A stretch of DNA of 13,002 bases from assembly GCA_023231365.1 (NCBI GenBank), contig JALNVO010000053.1, positions 1-13,002 on the forward strand. Reading direction: 5' to 3'. The DNA is from Fibrobacteraceae bacterium. Its GTDB lineage: Bacteria; Fibrobacterota; Fibrobacteria; Fibrobacterales; Fibrobacteraceae. The notes under the pieces are model-generated. The model was given only the letters and a program-made list of their open reading frames with translations. It made no database searches and was not told the DNA's origin. This document shows, piece after piece, positions 1 through 7,536 of the stretch (positions within the stretch are counted from its first letter, which is position 1; the number at the start of each line of letters is the position of its first letter). The position numbers and the translations under genes are program-made.

Positions 1-772
1 TATCTGCTATATAACACGGAGCAATAATCTTCGAACCGGGGAAACTGCGGAAAGAAGAATTGTCTAGCCTAGAAAGCATCAGGGAATTTGTTTCAAGAAA
101 AGTCTCTGGAGTACCGCAATCCAACCAAGATTTTATTGGAGACGTATGGAAAATACAGCCGGACTCCAGCATCATCTGGAGAGCATCCGTTAATTGAAAC
201 TCTCCGCGAGTACGGATATTTTCTTTAATGAGGCGAGTCAAAGAGGCGCGAAGAGCCGCAACATCCGTAATGTAATAAATGCCGACCAAGGCTTCATTCG
301 AAATAAAATTTTCCGGTTTCTCCACCAATTTTGTTACAACGCCCGATTTATCCTTGACTGCGACACCAAAACGGCGGGGATCTTCCACTTCGCGGGTCAT
401 CAAGACATTGTTCTTTTCATACTCAAGAACGGATAAATCCGCCTCGAACAACGTATCTCCCAAAATAATTAGGACCGGTTCATCATCCGTCAAAAAAGGC
501 AAGCAAAGAGAAATGGCTTCGCCCAAACCTTGCGGATGACTTTGAACGACAGTACGTACATTCCCAAATTGACGGTCTTTCAAAAATTTTTCAACCAATT
601 CCCCTTTATAACCGGTGATAAAGATTTGTTCAGAAATAGCGAATGAGGAATAAGAATCAATAATATGATCTAGCAGGGTTTTCCCCGCAATAGGAAGCAG
701 GCACTTTGGCAAAGATAAAGTGAAAGGGCGCAACCTAGTTCCCGTTCCCGCAACAGGTAAAATAACTTTCAT
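1..772 (-). CDS. Sugar-phosphate nucleotidyltransferase, 3' end cut by window edge
   Basis: This enzyme joins a sugar-1-phosphate to an NTP, releasing pyrophosphate and giving an NDP-sugar. ATG at 772-770 opens a frame that stays open to base 1 (257 codons), so the C-terminus is missing. The N-terminus has the Rossmann-fold signature GTGTRLRPFT (G9-T18) followed by P22-K23. Q81-GLGEA follows, then the metal-binding GD at 105-106, RRFGV at 133-137, EKP at 151-153, GIYY at 164-167, and WLDCGTPE at 216-223 with the second metal Asp D218. The last residues (GSKIIAPCYIAD) look like the start of a left-handed beta-helix, as in long RmlA-like or GlmU-like enzymes. An AGGGGA ribosome site precedes the ATG, 31 bp after the lptD stop, so it is probably co-transcribed with lptD. 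The family call is firm. The substrate (glucose-, mannose- or another sugar-1-phosphate) cannot be told from sequence alone. Confidence 0.9.
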   Translation of the reverse strand, partial: MKVILPVAGTGTRLRPFTLSLPKCLLPIAGKTLLDHIIDSYSSFAISEQIFITGYKGELVEKFLKDRQFGNVRTVVQSHPQGLGEAISLCLPFLTDDEPVLIILGDTLFEADLSVLEYEKNNVLMTREVEDPRRFGVAVKDKSGVVTKLVEKPENFISNEALVGIYYITDVAALRASLTRLIKENIRTRGEFQLTDALQMMLESGCIFHTSPIKSWLDCGTPETFLETNSLMLSRLDNSSFRSFPGSKIIAPCYIAD

Positions 773-803
773 AGTTCCCCTAATTTAGAATAACCTAGCC
801 TCA

Positions 804-3263
804 TCAGTCATCCGTACTCGCCGCATTGAGGCGGATATCGGGCAAGTCCTTCACATAAATTGAAAAACTCCATCCAGAAGCAGGTCCTGTAGGAGTCCAT
901 GTAAAATCTATTTTCCAACAATGAAGCGTGCGGTTGAAAGTAAACTCGTGAGTCGCAAATTTGCCATCTGTATAATCATAGCGGGTGCTATATGTCATTT
1001 CCCAATTAGGAGTCGGATGAAGCGATGCTGAAATCGAGGAAGAATGGGATATCGTTTCTTTAAATACCTTTTTGCCAACCCTCTTACTGCTAAACGTATA
1101 GCGGTAATCAAACCCCGCAGACCAGAGATCCGATTTGTATTTGCCAAGCTGCGAAGGAAGGCCCGAATTGAGATCGCCAGACCATTTGAACGACTTAGAA
1201 AGTTCATAGCTATACTGAGTGAGTTCCGGGAATCGGACCTTATTTGGATCATTTTCATATTTGTGATAAAAGCTATGAACAGTCCTAATCGTAAAAAGAT
1301 AATTGGGAAGCACTTGCAAACCGAAAGACGAAGAAATATCAGACCAATTCAAAGAATCCGCTGCAAAATTGTAAGAAGTGGAATGCGTTGTAGTAAGCAG
1401 GCGCCGGGTACCATAAACATCATCCGTTTCTGAAGAATCTCCCTTATCCATATCGGCAGAGCGTCCTTTAATTTTTAAATACTTTATATCAAAGTCGTTG
1501 GACAGGGAAAAACCAATCGTCTTCTGTTCTGACTGATAGGGAGTCTGTCCCAACAGTGGATGAGGGACAAAATATTTATTTGTATCTATTTCCGGTGCAT
1601 ACGTATAAGAAACACTCGGTGAAAGGACATGACGGACTCCCGTGAAACGGCCTATTTCCGGCATCCAAATACCATAGAGTTTTGTGTCTGCAGTCAAGCT
1701 GTAATTGTGATTATAAAAATATTCGCCATATTCACTCTGCGAAGGATCCACAGAAGAACGAGCTCGCCTATATTTTGCAGAATCTTCCGGATTAATCCAA
1801 CTGCGACCGGACCACATTCCTTTATATGCTGCTTTAGGCGTGAGATTGATGACATCAAAAAGTGAACCGGAATAATCTACAGACAGATTGTCCGTATATC
1901 CCACATACCAAGCCGTCGTGTCCACATCATTTACAGAATCTTTCGCGATCTTTTCATACAAATTAGCACGATTGCTATAGGAATAGTTGAACTTATCCAA
2001 AAAAGATCCTTCGCTAGCCTCTTCAGAATCTTCATCGTCAGAATCAAATAAAGGGCCACTCATCCGGTACTGGATATCTGGAATCTGGCGTTCCTTAGTA
2101 CCCGTAGTCAGGTTGTATTGCTGTACGGTTTTTAATGTCAAGCTTTTATTATTATCAAACTTTCCCGAATACGTCATTTGAGCATTCGCCTGCTGATTGA
2201 GGATTGTTTCAGCATCGAGAGCATTGTCCTTTCGCACAGACTGACTAGAAACAAATGAACCGGAACCAGAAAGGGAATGCTTGCCATCTGGAGTCAAATT
2301 TTGATTATGCGAAAAGGAAATGTCATAGCCGCTATTCGCCATATCAAATTCTTCCAAATAGCTAGTGAATGAAATGTTTCCATCCAACTTATAGCGAATC
2401 TTATAGCGGATGCCTTCCGTGAGCGTCGTCTTCTCAAAATTCGCATTGGAGCCTTCAATAATATCGCCGGAAGTGGTCGCATCCCAGTAATCATTCGGAG
2501 CATAATAGAATCCGACGTTCTTGATGTAGAATCCCTGGACCTGGTCACCGCCGAACTTCGGGGTAAGAAGACCGGAACGACGCCCGCTTTTGAGAGGAGC
2601 CACAATCATCGGAAGAACTGCTACAGGAACATCTGCAATATTCAAAACAACCGGACGCGCAGTCACGCTTTCCTTGGGTTTTACAACCATGCGTCGACCA
2701 TAGAAGTAATAATGCTGATGTGTCGTATCATCGCAAGTGCTAAAATCGCCGCGGGCAATGAGAAGCCGCGTATCCGGCAAGCGCCGGACTTCCATTCCGT
2801 TCAGCTGTTGATTGTCCTGATATGTCGTCGCATAATAAATCTCGCCGATGCGGGTCTTCATGTTATACTTCATCCGGTATCCGGCAAGCGAAGGATTCTT
2901 GGGCTCCTTCATTACAGGATCGCCGCTCGCCATCAGTATTTCATTTTGCTGATCATAAAGGATGGTGTCCGCATCAAGCGTCGCCGTACGGTACTTGAGC
3001 TGGGCCTTGTCATTCAAATTGAAAGTAGAGGATTCCACATCATATTGGAGATCCACGGCATGATATTCCACCGTATCGGCAGCCGAAGAATCCGAAGCCA
3101 TCCAATCGCTTTCGGACGAATCCGTCTCAGTTGTATCCGCAGGTTCCGGGCGATCCGGCAAATCGATCTTAGTCAAATCGTCCGCATTTGCAAACGAAGC
3201 ACAACAGAACACAACGAGCAGCGCATACCCAAAAAAGCGCAATCTGTTAGAAAAAAACGCCAC
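804..3263 (-). CDS. lptD: LPS-assembly outer-membrane protein LptD
   Basis: LptD is the outer-membrane barrel that inserts lipopolysaccharide into the outer leaflet, taking it from the LptA/LptC bridge. The 819-residue product has a signal peptide (residues 1-27, cut after FANA). An acidic Ser/Asp-rich stretch follows (about 35-65), then an OstA/LptA-like beta-jellyroll (about 75-200) with DADTILYDQQNEILMASGDP at 97-116. The domain boundary shows the hallmark GRRSGLLTPKFG (227-238), after which long beta-barrel sequence runs to the C-terminus. The mature protein has only two cysteines, C177 in FSTC and C782 in LHCWKIDF. They sit where the E. coli protein forms an inter-domain disulfide. The start is GTG, chosen because it gives a complete signal peptide; the ribosome site is weak. 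The gene begins about 20 bp after a terminator hairpin, so it may need its own promoter or readthrough. LptE was not seen in the window. Confidence 0.9.
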   Translation of the reverse strand: MAFFSNRLRFFGYALLVVFCCASFANADDLTKIDLPDRPEPADTTETDSSESDWMASDSSAADTVEYHAVDLQYDVESSTFNLNDKAQLKYRTATLDADTILYDQQNEILMASGDPVMKEPKNPSLAGYRMKYNMKTRIGEIYYATTYQDNQQLNGMEVRRLPDTRLLIARGDFSTCDDTTHQHYYFYGRRMVVKPKESVTARPVVLNIADVPVAVLPMIVAPLKSGRRSGLLTPKFGGDQVQGFYIKNVGFYYAPNDYWDATTSGDIIEGSNANFEKTTLTEGIRYKIRYKLDGNISFTSYLEEFDMANSGYDISFSHNQNLTPDGKHSLSGSGSFVSSQSVRKDNALDAETILNQQANAQMTYSGKFDNNKSLTLKTVQQYNLTTGTKERQIPDIQYRMSGPLFDSDDEDSEEASEGSFLDKFNYSYSNRANLYEKIAKDSVNDVDTTAWYVGYTDNLSVDYSGSLFDVINLTPKAAYKGMWSGRSWINPEDSAKYRRARSSVDPSQSEYGEYFYNHNYSLTADTKLYGIWMPEIGRFTGVRHVLSPSVSYTYAPEIDTNKYFVPHPLLGQTPYQSEQKTIGFSLSNDFDIKYLKIKGRSADMDKGDSSETDDVYGTRRLLTTTHSTSYNFAADSLNWSDISSSFGLQVLPNYLFTIRTVHSFYHKYENDPNKVRFPELTQYSYELSKSFKWSGDLNSGLPSQLGKYKSDLWSAGFDYRYTFSSKRVGKKVFKETISHSSSISASLHPTPNWEMTYSTRYDYTDGKFATHEFTFNRTLHCWKIDFTWTPTGPASGWSFSIYVKDLPDIRLNAASTDD

Positions 3264-3270
3264 CCCGCAA

Positions 3271-3310
3271 TAATAGAAAAGGAAAGGCCCCCGGAAAAAC
3301 GGGAGCCTTT
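3271..3310 (-). terminator. Rho-independent terminator after the PDZ gene
   Basis: On the minus strand, bases 3310-3300 pair with 3293-3283 as an 11-bp stem around a 6-base loop (plus strand GAAAAA, 3294-3299). The only mismatch on the plus strand (3289 C versus 3304 A) becomes a G-U pair in the minus-strand RNA. This shows it is built for minus-strand transcription. A T-rich run (CCTTTTCTATTATT) follows at 3282-3269. It lies 22 bp past the stop of the PDZ gene and just before the lptD start, so it should separate, or attenuate between, those two genes. Confidence 0.85.
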
Positions 3311-3332
3311 AAGAATAATAGCAGAAACGGGA

Positions 3333-4142
3333 TTAGCGGAGTTCCACCGGGAATGCGGAGGCTGCGCCATTCTGTTCGATATGAACCATGTAGCGGCCGA
3401 CAGATGCGCGGCTGCCATTCCACTCCACGGACTGAGAACCGGCAAGAGAATTTTCCTTGACCATGCGGGCAACCATTTCTCCATTAGCACTCACGATGCG
3501 GACGGTCGCTGTCCCTTCCTTGAGAAGGCGGAAACCCACTTTAGTACGGCTGAACGATTCGAGCGTTGCTGCAGCGCGGCTCGTCTTGGACTTGATCGTC
3601 GGAGATTCATCTTCTGCAGTTTCAACAGAAACAGAAGAGAGAGACTTCGCCCTGACAGTCACAGAATCCGGGATTACGCGGCCGTCCTGCATCACAGAAA
3701 GGAGCTCGTAGTTCTTAGAAAGAGTTTTGCGGGCCACTTCAGCAATTTCAGCGGAGCTGTATTCTGAGCGATCACCATACCAATTTTCGACAGAGGAAGA
3801 ATCCATATCGTTCACAGCAATCCTCGCGCGGCGGAGCGTAACAGAAAGCGTATCCTTCTCGCGAACGACAGAAAGTTCTACCGGTTTGTCAACCGTTCCC
3901 CGGAGAACATCCTTCGAAGCTTCAATATCATTCCCGGCAATGGAACTGCCATCCACCGCAATAATGTAATCATCCGCTTCAAGGCCGGCCTTCGCTGCAG
4001 GAGAACCCGGAATCACATCGACGACCCGGACACCGTCTCTCACTGCATAAATAGTGACTCCAATACCTCCGAACGTTTCAGAGGCTACTGCCAAAGTCGA
4101 GGCGACAGCGGCAAAAGAAGCGATAAAAACCAATTTTCTCAT
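3333..4142 (-). CDS. Secreted PDZ-domain protein with C-terminal beta/sorting-like module
   Basis: This 269-residue exported protein has an N-terminal signal peptide (1-20, cut after AVA). A PDZ domain follows (about 25-107) with GIGVTIYAV, VIPGSPAAKAGLEADDYIIAV (I44-V63) and DGSSI. Next comes a Ser/Thr/Glu-rich linker (about 115-200). The C-terminal stretch (about 208-269) has a beta pattern (TVRIVSANGEMVARM, SVEWNGSRASVGRYMVHI) resembling FlgD-Ig or type 9 secretion sorting domains. No protease domain is attached, so the PDZ probably binds exposed peptide ends in the periplasm or at the surface; this is inference. The ATG at 4142 is preferred because GGAGG lies 5 bases upstream. An in-frame TTG at 4154 overlaps that site and is unlikely. 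The gene lies 60 bp after the stop of the upstream secreted protein and is followed by a terminator. Confidence 0.82.
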   Translation of the reverse strand: MRKLVFIASFAAVASTLAVASETFGGIGVTIYAVRDGVRVVDVIPGSPAAKAGLEADDYIIAVDGSSIAGNDIEASKDVLRGTVDKPVELSVVREKDTLSVTLRRARIAVNDMDSSSVENWYGDRSEYSSAEIAEVARKTLSKNYELLSVMQDGRVIPDSVTVRAKSLSSVSVETAEDESPTIKSKTSRAAATLESFSRTKVGFRLLKEGTATVRIVSANGEMVARMVKENSLAGSQSVEWNGSRASVGRYMVHIEQNGAASAFPVELR

Positions 4143-4147
4143 TTGAT

Positions 4148-4152
4148 CCTCC
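4148..4152 (-). promoter_or_regulatory. Ribosome binding site fixing the PDZ gene start
   Basis: GGAGG on the minus strand, 5 bases before the ATG at 4142. It makes a perfect Shine-Dalgarno match and rules out the in-frame TTG at 4154, which overlaps it. Confidence 0.85.
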
Positions 4153-4202
4153 AAAAAGATCGTTACAAATAAAATATAAGCAAAAAAAAAGAAAAGCGAA
4201 TC

Positions 4203-5312
4203 CTAGCGGTCCAAAATTTCGTTCGAATCCGCCCCGGAATCATCCTCTTCCTCATCTTCCCCCTCATATTCGCCATCGTCCTTCGGCAAGATGATAAGGC
4301 CCAAGGAAACCGGTTTGCCCTCTAAATCCATATAGCCTTCCAAATAAAGTGTTGTCGAAAGGCGGACGAGCCGCAAATCCATCATCGTCCCATCCTGATG
4401 GATGCTCTGCTTCCCGATGCGGAAGAACAAGAATTTCTTTCCTTTATATTCAAAGCGGTTTCTATCAAAATTCCAGACCCAATGGGAATTGCCATCCTCA
4501 GATTCTCTAAAATCGCAAAGGTCATTGTCTATATCGCATTCAAAAGAGGCATCCTCTTGATAGCGTTTGTTCCATTCCCGGCTAAAAGCACACGTTTTAA
4601 TCTTGTGCCCGCCGTTTACTTTGCTGTTTAATTTATCATTGATCGTCACCAAATCCATTTTTTCCTCTTTTACCTGATTCCACACATCCAAGAGGATGAG
4701 ATAGGATTCAATATCCTTGGGACAATTGCCAGTAAGTTCCACGGATTCATGAGCCTTGAGGAGCTTCTGCTGCAAATCGACGTCTATCGCCGTCGGAATC
4801 TCCACTTCCTTGATCTTCGCGAGCACTTTCTTCGGCGGAACCATGATGATTTTATCGTCTTTCTTGACCATATAGCCGAGTTCATCACGAACCATATTCA
4901 AACATTGCTGAACATGGATAGCCACCGTATTGGAAGCGCCGGAAACAAAGTCCACGCCGATTTCCAAGTTCCACTCGCCCGCCGAACTCGAAGCGCTTTT
5001 GTCCAATTTGCAATAGGCATCTTCACGGATACCGTCGATATACACGATTTTCGCTTTGAGGCGGGTCACCATCTCGCCGCCTTTGTCCAAGCGCTCCAGT
5101 CGCCAAAAATCTGGGTGAAGCCGCAAAAGTTCCGCAAAAGCCTTGTCGCCATCCAATGCAGGCAAAAGGGAATCATTGCGGGAGTTCTTCTCCTGCAAAA
5201 GCGGAGAATAGGATGTCGTAATATCGGGATTTTGGAAAAGGCTGTGCTTTTCCGCAGCAAAAAGCGGAAGAGAAAGTACGAGAGAAATAAAAATTAAAGA
5301 AATCAAGCGCAT
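4203..5312 (-). CDS. Secreted protein of unknown function with acidic C-terminal tail
   Basis: I do not recognise this family. The 369-residue product starts at ATG 5312, chosen because MRLISLIFISLVLSLPLFAA is a clean signal peptide (cut near residue 20). The frame is open further upstream to 5444, but that part overlaps the HAD gene and reads as non-coding. The mature part has at least six cysteines (in AYCKL, QQCLN, GNCPK, KTCAF, ECDIDNDLCDF), which may form disulfides in the periplasm. A Trp-containing beta-rich region follows (HWVWNFDRNRFEYKGKKFLFF), here described only as W-V-W near residue 288 onward. The end is a strongly acidic tail (about 344-369, EGEDEEEDDSGAD) that could bind divalent metal or basic surfaces. 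It sits 26 bp after the HAD gene and 60 bp before the PDZ gene, so it is probably co-transcribed with both. No catalytic motif was seen. Confidence 0.75.
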   Translation of the reverse strand: MRLISLIFISLVLSLPLFAAEKHSLFQNPDITTSYSPLLQEKNSRNDSLLPALDGDKAFAELLRLHPDFWRLERLDKGGEMVTRLKAKIVYIDGIREDAYCKLDKSASSSAGEWNLEIGVDFVSGASNTVAIHVQQCLNMVRDELGYMVKKDDKIIMVPPKKVLAKIKEVEIPTAIDVDLQQKLLKAHESVELTGNCPKDIESYLILLDVWNQVKEEKMDLVTINDKLNSKVNGGHKIKTCAFSREWNKRYQEDASFECDIDNDLCDFRESEDGNSHWVWNFDRNRFEYKGKKFLFFRIGKQSIHQDGTMMDLRLVRLSTTLYLEGYMDLEGKPVSLGLIILPKDDGEYEGEDEEEDDSGADSNEILDR

Positions 5313-5338
5313 ATTGAGCCCAAAATACAAAAAGGAAA

Positions 5339-6022
5339 CTACACAGTAGCAAGTATACTCGGCAAATCCAGCAGATGCTTTATCCGTGCATCGACAAAAT
5401 CGGCTCGCTCCTCCGAAACGGGATTCACCCAAACGCAAGTCCAACCGCGCCGGTGCGCGCCTTCCAAATTTTTCAAGGAATCTTCCAAAAGGACAATGAG
5501 CGAAGGATCATAACCTGGAACAATGCAACCCGCATTTTCCAAGATTTCTTCCATCTTCCCATACGAAGAATCGCTCGGTTTGCCTATCCAATTCAATTCT
5601 TGAAGCCCGATAATTTTTTCAAAGCAGTCGAGAATTCCCATTTTTTCACAACCTGTACGGCTCCAATCGCTCCGGCCATTCGTGAAAACGAACCGGCGGC
5701 CTTTCAGCGATAAAAGAAGCTCGCGTTTCTTTGGAGCAAAAGCCGGATACACGAGCGTAGACGGATCGTGGATGAAATCAAAAAAGTCGTCCGGCTTAGT
5801 ACCATAACAAGCCTGAAGCCCGGCAAGAGTCGTCCCATACTTAAGCCAAAACTCTTTGCGAATCTTTTGCGATTCTTCCCAAGATACTCCGACCGTATTT
5901 TGCACGAATAATGCGATGCGGCGATCCAAAGAATTCAGGACCGCGCGCTCTTCTTCACCATATAAAGTAAGATCATAATCAAATAGCCAAATCCGGGGCG
6001 GATCATTCGGAATTTTAAACAA
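5339..6022 (-). CDS. HAD-family pyrimidine 5'-nucleotidase-like hydrolase
   Basis: A 227-residue cytosolic HAD phosphatase of the SDT1/PHM8 pyrimidine 5'-nucleotidase type, which removes phosphate from (d)UMP, (d)CMP or similar substrates. All four HAD motifs are present: DYDLT (D15 nucleophile, D17 acid/base), FTNGR with T114, K148 in IGKPS, and LLEDS with E180-D181. The family cap signature YGTTLAGLQACYG (62-74) with FDFIHD (81-86) supports this subfamily over a generic phosphoglycolate phosphatase. The start is TTG at 6022, with AGGAGG (6033-6028) five bases upstream; no ATG gives motif I. It follows dgt after 200 bp with no supportable gene and precedes the unknown secreted gene by 26 bp. 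Substrate specificity is inferred from family resemblance only. Confidence 0.85.
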   Translation of the reverse strand: MFKIPNDPPRIWLFDYDLTLYGEEERAVLNSLDRRIALFVQNTVGVSWEESQKIRKEFWLKYGTTLAGLQACYGTKPDDFFDFIHDPSTLVYPAFAPKKRELLLSLKGRRFVFTNGRSDWSRTGCEKMGILDCFEKIIGLQELNWIGKPSDSSYGKMEEILENAGCIVPGYDPSLIVLLEDSLKNLEGAHRRGWTCVWVNPVSEERADFVDARIKHLLDLPSILATV

Positions 6023-6027
6023 ACAAG

Positions 6028-6033
6028 CCTCCT
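6028..6033 (-). promoter_or_regulatory. Ribosome binding site fixing a TTG start for the HAD gene
   Basis: AGGAGG on the minus strand, 5 bases before TTG at 6022. This strong site is the main reason for accepting the rare TTG start. Confidence 0.8.
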
Positions 6034-6222
6034 AAAACAGAGAAACGAAGGAACCGCCGGGCAAAACACCCATCCGGTCTCACGCCTAGGACGATCCAAG
6101 CAAAACACAGAATAAAAACTAACGGAAAAGAGTCCCGCGGACCAAAAGGCCTTCGCACACAACAGACTTTCATATGCGCGCGCGGTTGTTCTGCCGTATC
6201 CCGACAGCCATCACCAGCAGGC

Positions 6223-7527
6223 CTATTTCGCGAGTCCGCCAATTTGGCCCGACAGATACGTTGCATAATTGTCCGTCATTCCGCTCACAAAATCCAGCAC
6301 CTGATGATACGCTTCTAGCGGAGAAACCGTTTGTCCAATTTTCGCTTGCCCGATCAAGCGCACAATGCGGGATGCGCGATAAGAAGCCTCGCCATATTTG
6401 CGAAATTCATAGACTCCAGAGATGAACGCGTCAAGAACCGTGCTAAGCGTGGTATAACTCCCCACTTCAAGTTCCGTCTTGCGGCGATCCGGATAAATTC
6501 TCTCCTTGCCTAGCCGTTTTGCAATACGGATTCCTTGTACAGCGTCCGTGCACGCTAAACTGATAAGGCCGGAAGGCAGCGTTCCATTCATAATCTCTTC
6601 ATAGCGGTTCACAAATACATCCGCCACATCATCTACAAGATGTTGAATAGCTAGCCCACGGACACTCGAAAGGAAGTCCCTGAAATTCTGGCCATTTTCC
6701 AAATATTCTCGGTCTATGTCTACATTCGGGCCGCAAAGATATTCAAACATATTCCGCACATCGGCGAATTGAAGTATGCCGAGTTCAATAGCATCTTCTA
6801 CGTCCAAAATGCAATAACAGATATCGTCCGCCGCTTCCACCAAATAGCTCATCGGATGGCGCATCCATTTGCCTGTTTCTACTTCGGGAATACCCATTAC
6901 ATTGAACATCTCGCGGAAAAGATCCGCTTCCGTCTGGAATACGCTCGTCGGCGTTCCGAACAATGCAAGCTTGGGATACTTGACCATGGATCCAACAGTC
7001 GCATAAGTGAGACGCATCCCGCCGTCCAAAAAGTGATACTCCAACTTGGAAAGAATCCGAAGACCTTGGGCGTTGCCGTCAAAATTTTCAAAGTCCTTCA
7101 TTTCCCTATCGGAAAACGTCTTGAGAGGTTCTGAATCGCGATTCTTTTTAAACCAGTCGCGGATAGCCGCTTCTCCTGCATGACCAAAAGGCGGGTTACC
7201 TATATCATGCGCAAGTGCTGCGGACTGCGCAATCGTCCCGAACTGAGACGCATTGAAATTGAGAGGAAATTCTTTCTTGATGCGATTGAATACAGTTATT
7301 GCAAGGCTCCGCGCCACACTCGAAACTTCGATGCTGTGAGTGAGGCGGCTATGGACATGGTCATTGACGGAAAAAGGATGGACCTGCGTTTTGCGCCCGA
7401 GCCTCCGGAAAGCCGTCGAAAAAACAATGCGGTCATAATCCCTATGAAAATCGGAGCGGTTCGGATCAAGGCTCGCCGGATGACCATAGCGGGTTGCAGA
7501 AAGAAGTGTATCCCATTTTAGAAGCAT
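6223..7527 (-). CDS. dgt: dGTP triphosphohydrolase (dGTPase)
   Basis: Dgt is an HD-superfamily enzyme that cleaves dGTP to deoxyguanosine and tripolyphosphate, trimming the dNTP pool. The 434-residue product shows the Dgt N-terminal signature: RSDFHRDYDRIVFSTAFRRL (24-43), then RKTQV. The HD metal site is complete: H64 in RLTHSIEVSS, H107-D108 in AHDIGNPPFGH, and the late Asp in EAADDICY (234-235). NFDGNAQGLRIL (148-159) is also typical of the family. It is somewhat shorter than the 505-residue E. coli enzyme, as many non-enterobacterial versions are. ATG at 7527 has only a weak GAG ribosome site and lies 9 bp after the ccsA stop, so translation is probably coupled to it. Relatives of dGTPase can act in phage defence by depleting dNTPs. 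Nothing here (no neighbouring defence gene) favours that over a housekeeping role. Confidence 0.92.
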   Translation of the reverse strand: MLLKWDTLLSATRYGHPASLDPNRSDFHRDYDRIVFSTAFRRLGRKTQVHPFSVNDHVHSRLTHSIEVSSVARSLAITVFNRIKKEFPLNFNASQFGTIAQSAALAHDIGNPPFGHAGEAAIRDWFKKNRDSEPLKTFSDREMKDFENFDGNAQGLRILSKLEYHFLDGGMRLTYATVGSMVKYPKLALFGTPTSVFQTEADLFREMFNVMGIPEVETGKWMRHPMSYLVEAADDICYCILDVEDAIELGILQFADVRNMFEYLCGPNVDIDREYLENGQNFRDFLSSVRGLAIQHLVDDVADVFVNRYEEIMNGTLPSGLISLACTDAVQGIRIAKRLGKERIYPDRRKTELEVGSYTTLSTVLDAFISGVYEFRKYGEASYRASRIVRLIGQAKIGQTVSPLEAYHQVLDFVSGMTDNYATYLSGQIGGLAK

Positions 7528-7536
7528 AACTCAAAC

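Noticed and set aside
2712..3767. A long plus-strand open frame of about 350 codons
   Set aside because: It is antisense to lptD and the PDZ gene, crosses the terminator between them, and has no domain, ribosome site or plausible start.
4195..4235. A GTTCGAATCC string resembling a tRNA T-arm
   Set aside because: It lies inside the 3' end of the secreted-protein gene, and no acceptor stem, D-arm or anticodon arm can be folded around it.
5313..5444. Upstream extension of the secreted-protein gene to an earlier start
   Set aside because: It overlaps the HAD coding region, would bury the signal peptide 44 residues inside the protein, and has no support of its own.
6015..6266. A short minus-strand frame with a hydrophobic stretch between dgt and the HAD gene
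   Set aside because: It overlaps both neighbours, has no ribosome site, and its end runs over the HAD start. I treat the 200-bp gap as non-coding.
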